DNA of 64,000 nucleotides, from positions 62,001 to 126,000 of the forward strand of contig JBFXJP010000005.1 of NCBI GenBank assembly GCA_050174775.1, in the 5' to 3' direction. Numbering within the stretch: position 1 is the first letter of the stretch; each line of letters starts with the position of its first letter. Under the pieces are notes generated by a model. That model did not search any database. It worked only from the letters and a program-made list of their open reading frames with translations, and was not told where the DNA came from. Positions 8,612 to 16,950 of the stretch are shown piece after piece. This DNA is from CAYPGJ01 sp050174775. GTDB lineage: Bacteria > Planctomycetota > Phycisphaerae > Phycisphaerales > UBA1924. The position numbers and the translations under genes were made by a program.

Positions 8612-9463
8612 ATGGATACACGCGCGATTCGATGTGTGGCGGCTGGCTGGGTGACGATTGTGACAGGCGCAACGTGGGGAGCGCCTCAGACGACCGCGCC
8701 AAAGAGGGACGTGCTGAAAGGGCCATCGGCGACACCGAGCTCGCCACCGACATCACCGGGAGTCTTTGGGGACCCTGCAGATGCGCGCCCGGGACGGCCC
8801 GCATCCGGCGTCCGTGCTCGATACGAGCTGTTCCAACGCGCGTTGGCGACGATCATGAAGGATGACGCCCCGGTTGCCGTGCGCCTCGACGAACAGCAAT
8901 CGGTGCGCGTGCGCACGATCCAGCACGAGTTGCGGCAGGCGAATGAGGCGTTCTTCCGGGATCATCAGGACGAGATCCGTCAGATACGAGAGCAAATCGG
9001 TGATCGTGGTGATGATCGACCGAACACTCGGGGACGCGATGGCGCGGCCCCCGGTCGGAAGACGAACGAGGCGCCGAAGGAGGAAGGCGCGCGTCCTGCT
9101 CGTCGACAGCCCCCGGAAGAGATGTCACCGGCAAGCCGAGAGGATCTGCTGCGAAGACTGCGAGAACTGGAGGAGCAACGCCCGGACCCGGGCCCGTATC
9201 AGGCGCGCGTGTGGGAGGTGTTGCGAGAGGAGCAGCGCACGCACGTGACGAAAGAGATGGAGCGGGCAGCGGAGGAAATGGCAAAGCGTCGCGGCGAAGA
9301 ACGATTGAGGAACGGCAACCCGGACGGCGCGAAGAAGCCGGGAGCCGCGACGTCACGCGAAGCAGATGACCGGCGTGACCGAAGAGCGAACACGCCGCCA
9401 GCACGCAAAGCGCCGACGCGTTCCGCTCCGAAGTCGGATGACGTGAACGTTCCAAAGCCCTGA
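8612..9463 (+). CDS. exported highly charged protein, function unknown
   Basis: A 283-residue protein with a plausible signal peptide (about residues 1-24, ending near TWGAPQ). The rest is strongly charged and Pro/Arg/Glu-rich with predicted long helices, for example residues 85-130 with many Gln/Glu/Arg, and 170-230 with LLRRLRELEEQ and EMERAAEEMAKRRGEER. The C-terminal 50 residues are low-complexity and basic. I do not recognise a family; the layout is reminiscent of Spy/CpxP-like periplasmic helical proteins, but no LTxxQ motif is present. A weak GCGGAG precedes the ATG. The gene is convergent with the dockerin-tailed gene ending at 9531. Confidence 0.65.
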   Translation: MDTRAIRCVAAGWVTIVTGATWGAPQTTAPKRDVLKGPSATPSSPPTSPGVFGDPADARPGRPASGVRARYELFQRALATIMKDDAPVAVRLDEQQSVRVRTIQHELRQANEAFFRDHQDEIRQIREQIGDRGDDRPNTRGRDGAAPGRKTNEAPKEEGARPARRQPPEEMSPASREDLLRRLRELEEQRPDPGPYQARVWEVLREEQRTHVTKEMERAAEEMAKRRGEERLRNGNPDGAKKPGAATSREADDRRDRRANTPPARKAPTRSAPKSDDVNVPKP

Positions 9464-9470
9464 ATGAAAG

Positions 9471-9502
9471 GAACCCGCGCGGCGTGACGGCCGAGCGGGC
9501 TC
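9471..9502. terminator. hairpin terminator between convergent genes
   Basis: GAACCCGC (9471-9478) and GCGGGCTC (9495-9502) form the outer stem, with GGC/GCC pairs inside. On the minus strand the hairpin is followed by CTTTCATTC. It serves the dockerin gene ending at 9531 and possibly the plus-strand gene ending at 9463. A second small perfect hairpin (ACGCCGT/ACGGCGT, 9522-9539) overlaps the stop codon at 9531. Confidence 0.7.
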
Positions 9503-9530
9503 CGGATTCGGTGTGATGATCACGCCGTCA

Positions 9531-11390
9531 TTACGGCGTCGGTCCGCAGTTCCGACCGAAGAACGAAAGGACAAGGTTGAGATCGGTGAAGTTCACGGCC
9601 TCGTCTCCATTGACATCGCCGGCCAGACCTGGCCCCGACTGACCAAAATCACTGAGGACATTGTTGAGGTCGGCGAAGTTGACCGTCGCGTCACCGTTGG
9701 TGTCGCCCGGGCAGAAGAGGAGCCGGCTCGGTCGCGCAAAGCCGCGGACCTCGCTGAGCCCGATGAGACCGACAAGCGGCGGGATGCCGACTACGCCATC
9801 GCTGCCCGGGCCGCCTCTGCCGACAGCGTGAACCATGAAGCCCTTCGGGTCGGCTCGAAGTTGGAGCTCGACGATCTCAATGGGCACAAGCTGGTTCTCA
9901 ATGTTGAGACCCTCAAACGAGACCTGATAGAACACGTCGAAGAAGGAGTCGATGACGGGCCCACCGGTGGGCGCCATCGTGCCGATCTCAGCCGTGCCCA
10001 TCGCCATCGGCGCGAAGTTCTCCAGGCCATGCGGAGCGCCGGCAACGAGCTGCATCTGCACCAGCTCGATCTCGACGATATTCGACGACGCGGGCGCAAG
10101 ATCGATTCTGTACGCGATGTCGAAGAACGAATCGACCTGGAACGGCTGGGTGAACTGCGTGAACGTCTGGAAGCGCCCGTGGCCGGGCAGGAACGGGACC
10201 GGATCGATGAAGGTCTGAGGCTGGGGCTGGCCGTTCACAAGCACCTGAGCGGCGGGGAACACCGTGGTCACGCTCCACTGCTCGCTCGGTGCGGGCTGTC
10301 CGAGCACGCGCAACCGTGCCGGTGGCTCGGGGACGGGCAAAAGCTCCACGACCTTGCCGCCGTCCTCCCAGAGATATGCGGGAGGCACGCTCTCATCGGC
10401 GTAGACGACCGCTGCAGTGCAGGCGACTCCCTCCGTGCCATCGGCAAACACGCCGAGCGCACGGATGCGGCTCTTCGCGCATGAGCCATCAGCACACATG
10501 CCCCACGGCCTCGCAAAGATGTCGATGACCTTTGTCTCGCCAGGCAGCAGGACCAGCGGCTCAACGATGCTGGGGATCGCTGGGTTGTGCGGGTCCGGCG
10601 GGAGCGGAACGCAGTACGGCGGCTGCAGCGGGCCGAACGCGATGGGGAAATTATCGCCGAGGAGCGGATCGGAGATGGTGTAAGGGCCGTGCCCCGGAGG
10701 AGACGGGAGGCCGAGATCGAACACCTCGCGCGAAACCTGCTCCATGTCGGCGCCGATGTTGCCGGTGAATGTGTGCGTCGAGTCATTATTGGTGATGGCG
10801 TAACGCATGCGCGCCTGGTCACCGGGATGCACATGGAAGAACGGATCGCTGCCCGGATCGAACAAGCGAAGGTCAAGACGCGGTAGCGTCGGGTTGCCCG
10901 GAGCGGGATCGACAATGCATACGTCCTTCATGACGCTGTTGCCGCTGATAATCGTGCCATCGACAAACAGCACATCAATGGTGCCGGTCAGCGTGCAGAT
11001 GCGCGCCGGGCCCGGGGGCAGCACGAGATCGACCGACGCGACGTTGTAGCCGTTCATCACTGGAATCGTGACCGTGCCCGTGATTGGCGGCATCGGCGGA
11101 GGGCACGTAAGCGTGAAGGTGATCGTGGCGAGATAGGGCCCGGGAGGGCAGACGCCCGGAGCGCCGACATCCTGCGCGAGGAAAAACACCTCAAGGGGCA
11201 CGGAGAGCGTTCCGCCCGCGGTGAGCACCTGCGAGCCACGAAGCGCCTGCCCGAGCACCACCGTCTTCGCGCACACGGGCGGTGGTGGATCGCCTCCGCA
11301 GGCAAGCGCGTCCGCGGGAGTGAAGAGCGACACGAGCGCGGCGCCCACCATTGCCCCGCGCAGGCGAACCAACCGATCTTTGCGTTTCAT
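9531..11390 (-). CDS. large secreted protein with dockerin-like C-terminus
   Basis: A 619-residue exported protein. The start at 11390 is preceded by GGGAG at 7 bases and followed by a signal peptide (about 5-32, ending near ADALACGG). Most of the chain is low in Lys, rich in Pro, Gly, Val and Thr, and looks like several beta-sandwich or Ig-like modules (inference). Motifs such as NNDSTHTFTGNIG and LLPGETKVIDIFARP look like extracellular structural repeats. The end carries two calcium-type loops, GDTNGDATVNFADLN and GDVNGDEAVNFTDLN, each followed by a VLSxFG helix. It shares this tail with 6484-7299 and 14017-15210. No catalytic motif was seen. Confidence 0.72.
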   Translation of the reverse strand: MKRKDRLVRLRGAMVGAALVSLFTPADALACGGDPPPPVCAKTVVLGQALRGSQVLTAGGTLSVPLEVFFLAQDVGAPGVCPPGPYLATITFTLTCPPPMPPITGTVTIPVMNGYNVASVDLVLPPGPARICTLTGTIDVLFVDGTIISGNSVMKDVCIVDPAPGNPTLPRLDLRLFDPGSDPFFHVHPGDQARMRYAITNNDSTHTFTGNIGADMEQVSREVFDLGLPSPPGHGPYTISDPLLGDNFPIAFGPLQPPYCVPLPPDPHNPAIPSIVEPLVLLPGETKVIDIFARPWGMCADGSCAKSRIRALGVFADGTEGVACTAAVVYADESVPPAYLWEDGGKVVELLPVPEPPARLRVLGQPAPSEQWSVTTVFPAAQVLVNGQPQPQTFIDPVPFLPGHGRFQTFTQFTQPFQVDSFFDIAYRIDLAPASSNIVEIELVQMQLVAGAPHGLENFAPMAMGTAEIGTMAPTGGPVIDSFFDVFYQVSFEGLNIENQLVPIEIVELQLRADPKGFMVHAVGRGGPGSDGVVGIPPLVGLIGLSEVRGFARPSRLLFCPGDTNGDATVNFADLNNVLSDFGQSGPGLAGDVNGDEAVNFTDLNLVLSFFGRNCGPTP

Positions 11391-11552
11391 GAGACTTCTC
11401 CCGACCGCGCGAGCCATTGATGCGCCGAAGGCCGTCAGGACTCACATGCAGCGCACGCTCACGTCGGCCTCTGCGAGTTGGAGATGAACCGCGGGCAAGC
11501 CCCGCATGACCAACGCGTGTCGTTCGACGTCACGGTCGATACTCCCCGGCAG

Positions 11553-11564
11553 TGCAACCCAATT
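11553..11564. promoter_or_regulatory. shared 12-mer TGCAACCCAATT, copy upstream of the 9531-11390 gene
   Basis: This is the second copy of the 12-mer seen at 5438-5449, about 165 bases before the start of a minus-strand secreted-protein gene. The 264-base gap 11391-11654 otherwise holds no gene that I can support. Confidence 0.3.
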
Positions 11565-11654
11565 GTGACGGCAACCCAGGGCACAATGCAAGAGTTTCGC
11601 GCAATTATTCGGCGTGTTCGCACGATGTTTGCATGATCGGAACGCGCCTTCACG

Positions 11655-13259
11655 TCATTCCGGCGCAACCGACAAACGGAGAACGGCCGTGTCATACACG
11701 TGCACGCGCACCAGACCGATCTCTTCCACACTCCATCCAGGAGCTTCACGGACGCGCTGTTCCTCTCCCGCGGCCATTCCACCCGAGCGCACGACCGCGA
11801 TGTACATCCCGTTCGTCCACTGTCCCCGCAACCCGGGTTTCCACACGGGGCGTATCGATCTGCCTTCCTTTGCAGCCTCGAGCTGCGCATACAGCAGCGT
11901 CTCAGGGCGAGATTCGATGAGTTCATCGGCCCAGATCTCGGCGCCATCCGGAAGCCACTGCCCAATCTGTGCGCCCGCCTCGCGTCCGCTATCGAGTCCG
12001 CGCTTGGGCTCGGCCACGATGACCCACCACACTGCGGCGCCGACCAGGACCGTAAGGAGCACAACGGGATGTCCGAGCATCATCACACGGGCGATGCCCT
12101 GACGCGCCGGCGTCATACCGTCACGGAGCGAACGCCAGACGTATCCGACGGTCGGCGCCGCAAGCACAACAGCCGGCATGGTGTATCGAGGGTTGCTCAC
12201 GCCCACAACGAGATAGATCGCGGTCGAGAGCAGAAAGCCGATAGCAAGCGCCCGCGCGACGCGCAAACGCACCAGAGACGGGCCGGTCGCCGCCTCACCC
12301 CGCGCGTCGGGACCGAACGGAAAGAGCAGCGCGAGCGCGCCTGGCAGCGCGCCCGCGAATGTGAGCGGGGCAAGCGCCAGAATCTCACCGATGTCACTCT
12401 CGCGCCAGAGATGCCACCAGAAGAGCTTGTCGCCGACACCCTCCGCTTCTGGGGCGCTCGCGCCAACGCTCGCCGCCGCAGCGTCACTCCCCGAGAGCGT
12501 GGCAGCAGCATCGCCCATCGCATGGAGCACGAACCAACCGAGCGTGGCGATGCAGACAAGCCCGAGCCCAAGACCACCCCATGCCCAGCCGCTGCGAAGT
12601 GTGGACTTCATGCCGGAGACAATCGCACAGGCAAGGAGCACACCGAGCGCGACGGGAAGGCTCGCAGGCCCTTTCATGAGCGCAAAACCGAACAAGCCTA
12701 CGGCCACGGCCAGTGCGCCGATCGCTCGCGCCGACGTGCGTGCAGCTACCCCCTCTAACGTCGCACGAGCACGCTGGAACACGAGCAGTTCGATCGCGCC
12801 GAGCGCGAACAGAGCGGTCGCCAGGTTGTTGAGTGTTTCGATCTCTGCGCTTCTCCCGGGCGCCCAAAGCCCCGGGGCGAGCGCCTGTGCGAGACCGGAT
12901 GCCACAGCCCCTCCAAGGCTGCCGAACCATCTCCACGCGAAGAGAAACACAAGCAGTGCGCCGAGCACCGAGCCGATCGCGGACGGGAGCCTCGCTGCAA
13001 ACTCTGTCTCACCGAGCGCCATCGAGCTGAGACATATCGCCCACGGCATCCCCGGCGGCTTGCGGACGTACACGGCCTCGAACATGCGCGTCGGGAGCCA
13101 CTCCCCCGTCTCAAGGATGTGCCAGCCGGGGATGGTGCGATGCCCCTCGGTGGATCGAAGCCCGTTGCGGCCAAGCCCCGGGATATAGATGAGTACGGAA
13201 ACGAGCACGACCACCAGTGCGCCGAGGATGACGCGGCCGCGCAATGCGCCCGCGTTCAC
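11655..13259 (-). CDS. GT39/ArnT-like membrane glycosyltransferase
   Basis: A 534-residue protein with about 10-12 membrane segments. The first extracytoplasmic loop has STEGHR, where an acidic residue is catalytic in PMT/ArnT enzymes, and the second has VYVRKPPGMPW, the usual KPP(G/L) loop. These enzymes transfer a sugar from a polyprenyl-phosphate donor to protein or lipid A on the outer face of the membrane. The C-terminal 130 residues form a soluble domain. The GTG start at 13259 overlaps the stop of the phosphatase gene by four bases (GTGA), so the two are translationally coupled. The acceptor cannot be told from sequence. Confidence 0.82.
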   Translation of the reverse strand: MNAGALRGRVILGALVVVLVSVLIYIPGLGRNGLRSTEGHRTIPGWHILETGEWLPTRMFEAVYVRKPPGMPWAICLSSMALGETEFAARLPSAIGSVLGALLVFLFAWRWFGSLGGAVASGLAQALAPGLWAPGRSAEIETLNNLATALFALGAIELLVFQRARATLEGVAARTSARAIGALAVAVGLFGFALMKGPASLPVALGVLLACAIVSGMKSTLRSGWAWGGLGLGLVCIATLGWFVLHAMGDAAATLSGSDAAAASVGASAPEAEGVGDKLFWWHLWRESDIGEILALAPLTFAGALPGALALLFPFGPDARGEAATGPSLVRLRVARALAIGFLLSTAIYLVVGVSNPRYTMPAVVLAAPTVGYVWRSLRDGMTPARQGIARVMMLGHPVVLLTVLVGAAVWWVIVAEPKRGLDSGREAGAQIGQWLPDGAEIWADELIESRPETLLYAQLEAAKEGRSIRPVWKPGLRGQWTNGMYIAVVRSGGMAAGEEQRVREAPGWSVEEIGLVRVHVYDTAVLRLSVAPE

Positions 13260-13924
13260 TGGGCGCCGTTCCCTTGCGCGATTTCTTCCGACTTGCCCTC
13301 ACCCTCAGCATTGGGCTCGGGCTGCTCGGCCCGAACGACCTCGTTCGGACCGACGATCTTCCCGCCCTCACGAAACGCCTCGCCGATCTCATCGGACCAG
13401 TCCGCAAGATACGCGAGCATGCGCCAATCCTTGCCCGGCTTGTGGCGGTACTCCCACGCCTCGGGGTACACCTCGAGGATGGGCTTCCCCTCGATGAAGT
13501 GGCGGTAGAGAATCGTGGCTGCACCGGTGCGCTGCGACCCGGCGCCGCAATGCACGAGCACGGGCTGACGACTCGGATCCGTCATGACGCGGAGCGCCTC
13601 CACGTACCGATTTGGATCGCCCGTGCCGTCGCCCTCGAGCCGCAGCACGACGCGATCCACACCCAACGCCCGGCAGGTCTCGGCCTCACGAGTGTCCTCG
13701 GGGGTGCCCTCTGGGTCCGACCCGAAGTCAATCACCGTCTTGATCTGCTTCTCGCGAACGAGCCGCTCAAGCCCCGCGGGGGTCGTGCGACCCATGCGAT
13801 AGATCTTGCCCTGCGTCACCGTGCCGAAATTCTTCAGGGACGGCTTCCACGGCTGCCAGACAACCAGACCCGCGGCAAGAGCGGCAGACAGCAGCGAGGC
13901 AACTATCCAGTGTCGAGATCGCAT
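13256..13924 (-). CDS. membrane-anchored or exported DSP/tyrosine-type phosphatase
   Basis: A 222-residue protein with an N-terminal hydrophobic segment (about residues 7-24) and a dual-specificity-phosphatase-like domain. It has the P-loop HCGAGSQRTG, matching HCxxGxxRT of cysteine phosphatases, and an upstream IDFGSDPEGT loop in place of the usual IDLR. The active site would lie outside the cytoplasm if the N-terminus is a signal anchor. Its coupling to a polyprenyl-dependent glycosyltransferase suggests a role in envelope lipid or glycan phosphate removal rather than signalling (inference). The start at 13924 was chosen as the ATG next to the hydrophobic segment; a longer frame adds six residues. 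Confidence 0.78.
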   Translation of the reverse strand: MRSRHWIVASLLSAALAAGLVVWQPWKPSLKNFGTVTQGKIYRMGRTTPAGLERLVREKQIKTVIDFGSDPEGTPEDTREAETCRALGVDRVVLRLEGDGTGDPNRYVEALRVMTDPSRQPVLVHCGAGSQRTGAATILYRHFIEGKPILEVYPEAWEYRHKPGKDWRMLAYLADWSDEIGEAFREGGKIVGPNEVVRAEQPEPNAEGEGKSEEIAQGNGAQ

Positions 13925-13952
13925 GGGCCTATCGTAGCCCACGCGCGGAAGA

Positions 13953-13988
13953 ACGCCCGGATCGGCGTTGGGGGACCGACCCGGGCGT
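13953..13988 (-). terminator. hairpin terminator after the dockerin gene at 14017
   Basis: ACGCCCGG (13953-13960) and CCGGGCGT (13981-13988) form a perfect 8-bp stem, extended by TCGG/CCGA. It lies 28 bases beyond the stop of the minus-strand gene at 14017 and before the phosphatase gene. Confidence 0.65.
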
Positions 13989-14016
13989 CGAACAGGACTC
14001 GTTCAGACAGACGTCG

Positions 14017-15210
14017 TTACGCACCCGAGCAATCGACACCGAAGCTGCTCAGCACCGAGTTCAGGTCGAGGAAATTGACGACTCCGTCGCCGTTCACATC
14101 GCCGAGCAAGCCCGGGCCGGCGACCCCGAAGTTCCCGAGGACGTTGTTGAGGTCGAGGAAATCGACCCGATAGTCCTCGTTCGAATCGCCGGTGGGGAGA
14201 GCGCGCCCGCGCGCGATGCCGGACGCGATCGCCTCACCGAACTGGTTGTTCGCGTGCGCATCGAGCACGGCGGAGAAGTCCTGGCACGCCGTCATGACGT
14301 AGCCCGGCGCCGTGTAGAACTCGACCTCGAGCGTGATGGTCTCGCCGGGGAGCACGTCGCGCTCATTGAAGAGGACGATCGCTTCAAGGCCCGGATCGAT
14401 CGGCGTCACCGTGAAGAACGCATGGACGGGATCGCCCGTTGTGTTGGTGAAGTCCATCTTGCGCCGGGGAACCTGATCGTGCAGACGTGCGCCCTCGGTG
14501 ATCACCGGAGAAGGCACGACAGTGATATGGAATTTGAAAGCGCCCACGGGCGGTGCGGGAGGACCGATCGGCGTCACGGCGTACACGTGCGGCCCGAGGG
14601 GATAGTCACTCAGCCGGATCGTCCCGCCCGGAGGAACCGGCACGCCATCGAAGGTCACCATCGCGCCGTAGAACGTGTTCTTCAGGATGACGTTCGAGGC
14701 GTGAACGACCGGGAAGATCATCGGCCCGGGGCCGTCTGCCCCGCCCACGCCCTGCTCGATAGCGTCCTGAATCCCCGTCCAGCCCGCGTTCGGATTCGCG
14801 ACCTGCGGCTGCTGGCCGCTCCACGGACATGACGTCTCCTCCCACGAAGTGGACCCGGTCGCCTGGCCCTGCTCCTGATTCAAGATGGTCTCCGTCCATG
14901 TGTACGACGCCCCGGCGCTCACACTGCCGCCGCTGGTGCCCACCTCGGCGCCGACGCTCCCGGTGCACGAACGCAGCAACACCGTCGTAAGCCAGATCGC
15001 CTGCCCGGTAGCGGTCTTGGTGCACGTGCGCTTCCACGTGTCCCAGATGAATCCGTCCTCGATCAGTCTCCATGGCCCGTACGTGATGGTGATCTGCGGC
15101 TGACCGACCCATTCACAGCGCATCTCGGCCGAGTTCGCCGTGCCCGCAGAGCCCGCGAGTGCTGCCGCCGCCAAGGCCGCCATCCCGACATTCCCAATCG
15201 CCCTTGCCAT
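14017..15210 (-). CDS. secreted protein with dockerin-like C-terminus
   Basis: A 397-residue exported protein. The start at 15210 has AAAGGAG six bases upstream and a signal peptide (about 1-26, ending near GTANSAE). The N-terminal half has TYGPWRLIEDGFIWDTWKR and paired cysteines, and a Gly/Ser-rich turn. The middle reads as a beta-sandwich with FYTAPGYVMTACQDFSAVLDAH. The tail carries two loops, GDSNEDYRVDFLDLN and GDVNGDGVVNFLDLN, with VLxxFG helices. Here the loops use FLDLN instead of the FADLN of the other two secreted proteins. Function unknown. Confidence 0.72.
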   Translation of the reverse strand: MARAIGNVGMAALAAAALAGSAGTANSAEMRCEWVGQPQITITYGPWRLIEDGFIWDTWKRTCTKTATGQAIWLTTVLLRSCTGSVGAEVGTSGGSVSAGASYTWTETILNQEQGQATGSTSWEETSCPWSGQQPQVANPNAGWTGIQDAIEQGVGGADGPGPMIFPVVHASNVILKNTFYGAMVTFDGVPVPPGGTIRLSDYPLGPHVYAVTPIGPPAPPVGAFKFHITVVPSPVITEGARLHDQVPRRKMDFTNTTGDPVHAFFTVTPIDPGLEAIVLFNERDVLPGETITLEVEFYTAPGYVMTACQDFSAVLDAHANNQFGEAIASGIARGRALPTGDSNEDYRVDFLDLNNVLGNFGVAGPGLLGDVNGDGVVNFLDLNSVLSSFGVDCSGA

Positions 15211-15420
15211 GATCCGCTCCTTTCTCTTTGCGACTCCGGTCCGACCCATACGCGCCCGGCGCCACACCGGCGAGAAGCCCGCAGGGCCTCCCTTCACGCG
15301 TTGGTCGAACTCCGTTGCATGACCGGATCAGCGGCGGACGCGCAAGAGATCGGCGCGAACGTCCCAAAAAAGGAACAGCCTGAACCGCTCAACCGCACAA
15401 GCGATACGCGGCCCGATCAC

Positions 15421-16497
15421 TCACGCGCCGGCCGGATTTCTTTGAACGCTCTGATCGCGATTCGTGCGCATCGTCAGCTCGGGCTGCTTGCTCCGAACCA
15501 CATGCCCGGGCGGGACGCTCTGCGTCAGGAACACGGACCCGCTCACGACACAGTCGTCACCGACCACCGTGTCACCGCCCAGAATCACCGCATCGGCGTA
15601 GATGGTCACTCTGTTGCCGATCGTCGGATGTCGCTTCGTTCCCCGCACCATGCGTCCCTCACCGTCGCGCGGGAACGACCTGGCCCCGAGCGTCACCCCC
15701 TGGTAAATGCGGACGTCATCGCCGATCTCTGCCGTCTCGCCGATCACCACACCCGTCCCGTGATCGAGGAAGAACGACCTGCCGATGCGTGCACCGGGAT
15801 GAATGTCCACACCCGTGCGCGAATGCGCGAGCTCGGTGATGATCCGCGGAGCAACCGCGGCTCCAAACTCGTGCAACAGATGCGCGACCCGGTACGCAAA
15901 CACCGCGTCGATGCCTGGGTAGCAGAGGACGATCTCATCCACGCTGCGCGCGGCAGGATCGCCCTCGAACGCCGCGCGAACGTCGAGCGCCACCGACTCG
16001 CGCAACCGAGGGAGCGACTCGATGAAGCGGCTCGCGATCCGCGACGCATCGGCATGACAGCCGGTGAAGGCATCCCCCTCCGCTTCGCACACGCCCCGAT
16101 CGTGACGAAGCCCCGCCGCGACAGCCTCCTCCGCTAGCTCCCACACACGCAACGTGAGGCGACGCAGGTGCTCCTCCAACCCCTCGGCCGGAATCTCATG
16201 ACGATCGAAGTACCCCACAAAGACGATCCGCCGGGTCAACTCCACCATCTCATGCACGCCCGCGATTCGTGGCAGGGGAAGCCCATGCACACGAGCGATG
16301 TCCTGGAGGCGATCCACCGATCTGAGGAGTTCCGGGATCGTCGAAGCCAGGACACCCTGACGTGCCTCCTCCGACGCACGTTGTGCCTGGTCTCGCCCGG
16401 CGTCTGAGGCATTCCCCTGACCCGGGGCTCGCGGCGTCTCGCATGGGGGGGCGGAACCGCTGTTCGACCCGCCCGTACCGGAGGTGGCCTTCGTCAT
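15421..16497 (-). CDS. cysE: serine O-acetyltransferase (EpsC/CysE type)
   Basis: A 358-residue protein. After a low-complexity lead of about 45 residues and a helical N-domain, the C-terminal half is a left-handed beta-helix with hexapeptide repeats, including DIHPGARIG, FFLDHGTGVVIGETAEIGDDV, YQGVTLGA and IYADAVILGGDTVVG. The DH and GTG residues are those of serine acetyltransferase. It makes O-acetylserine from acetyl-CoA and serine, the first step of cysteine synthesis. It is longer than E. coli CysE and fits the EpsC subgroup. It is divergent from the small lipoprotein at 16618. No cysK is seen nearby. Confidence 0.92.
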   Translation of the reverse strand: MTKATSGTGGSNSGSAPPCETPRAPGQGNASDAGRDQAQRASEEARQGVLASTIPELLRSVDRLQDIARVHGLPLPRIAGVHEMVELTRRIVFVGYFDRHEIPAEGLEEHLRRLTLRVWELAEEAVAAGLRHDRGVCEAEGDAFTGCHADASRIASRFIESLPRLRESVALDVRAAFEGDPAARSVDEIVLCYPGIDAVFAYRVAHLLHEFGAAVAPRIITELAHSRTGVDIHPGARIGRSFFLDHGTGVVIGETAEIGDDVRIYQGVTLGARSFPRDGEGRMVRGTKRHPTIGNRVTIYADAVILGGDTVVGDDCVVSGSVFLTQSVPPGHVVRSKQPELTMRTNRDQSVQRNPAGA

Positions 16498-16617
16498 GGG
16501 CGCATCCTACGTCCCTGCCGAGTTCGATTGACGCCGGGGTGCGGTTCGCCCACAATCCCCCTCCCTTGGGCGCTTTTTCGCCCTCAAGGCCGAGACCAGC
16601 CAGGAGCACTGTCCGCC

Positions 16618-16890
16618 ATGCGACGCTTCAACCCTCGTCCGCTCATCTTGACCGCCACGGCGCTCCTCTCCGTCACGCTGGTGGGCTGCAGCGCCCAGCA
16701 GTCCCGTCTCGCGGCCTACCGAATGAACCCGAGTCCGGACGTCGACACTCTTTCCAAGACCCACGACAACATCGACAACCGTCTGACGATCACTTCGGAC
16801 ACCAACTTCCGCATGTTGAACGAGGACATCGGCAGGGCCCTTCTCCTCGACCGGCCTTCCCGGCTCTCCCCGATCCCGGTCCCCTATTGA
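16618..16890 (+). CDS. small lipoprotein, function unknown
   Basis: A 90-residue protein with a signal peptide and lipobox LVGCS (Cys about residue 24), so it is probably lipidated and membrane-attached. The mature part contains the stretch TLSKTHDNIDNRLTITSDTN and ends in SRLSPIPVPY. The ATG at 16618 was chosen over an upstream in-frame ATG at 16528 because it begins directly at the signal peptide; AGGAG lies about 11 bases upstream. I do not recognise the family. It precedes the ketosynthase operon by 60 bases and may or may not be co-transcribed. Confidence 0.75.
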   Translation: MRRFNPRPLILTATALLSVTLVGCSAQQSRLAAYRMNPSPDVDTLSKTHDNIDNRLTITSDTNFRMLNEDIGRALLLDRPSRLSPIPVPY

Positions 16891-16950
16891 TCCCGAGCCT
16901 TTCAGTCATCCTCCTGAGCAGCCCGCGCCTGCGGCTACACTGAACGCCTG

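Noticed and set aside
9513..10484. Open frame of 323 codons on the plus strand
   Set aside because: Antisense to the dockerin-tailed gene; no signal peptide or family.
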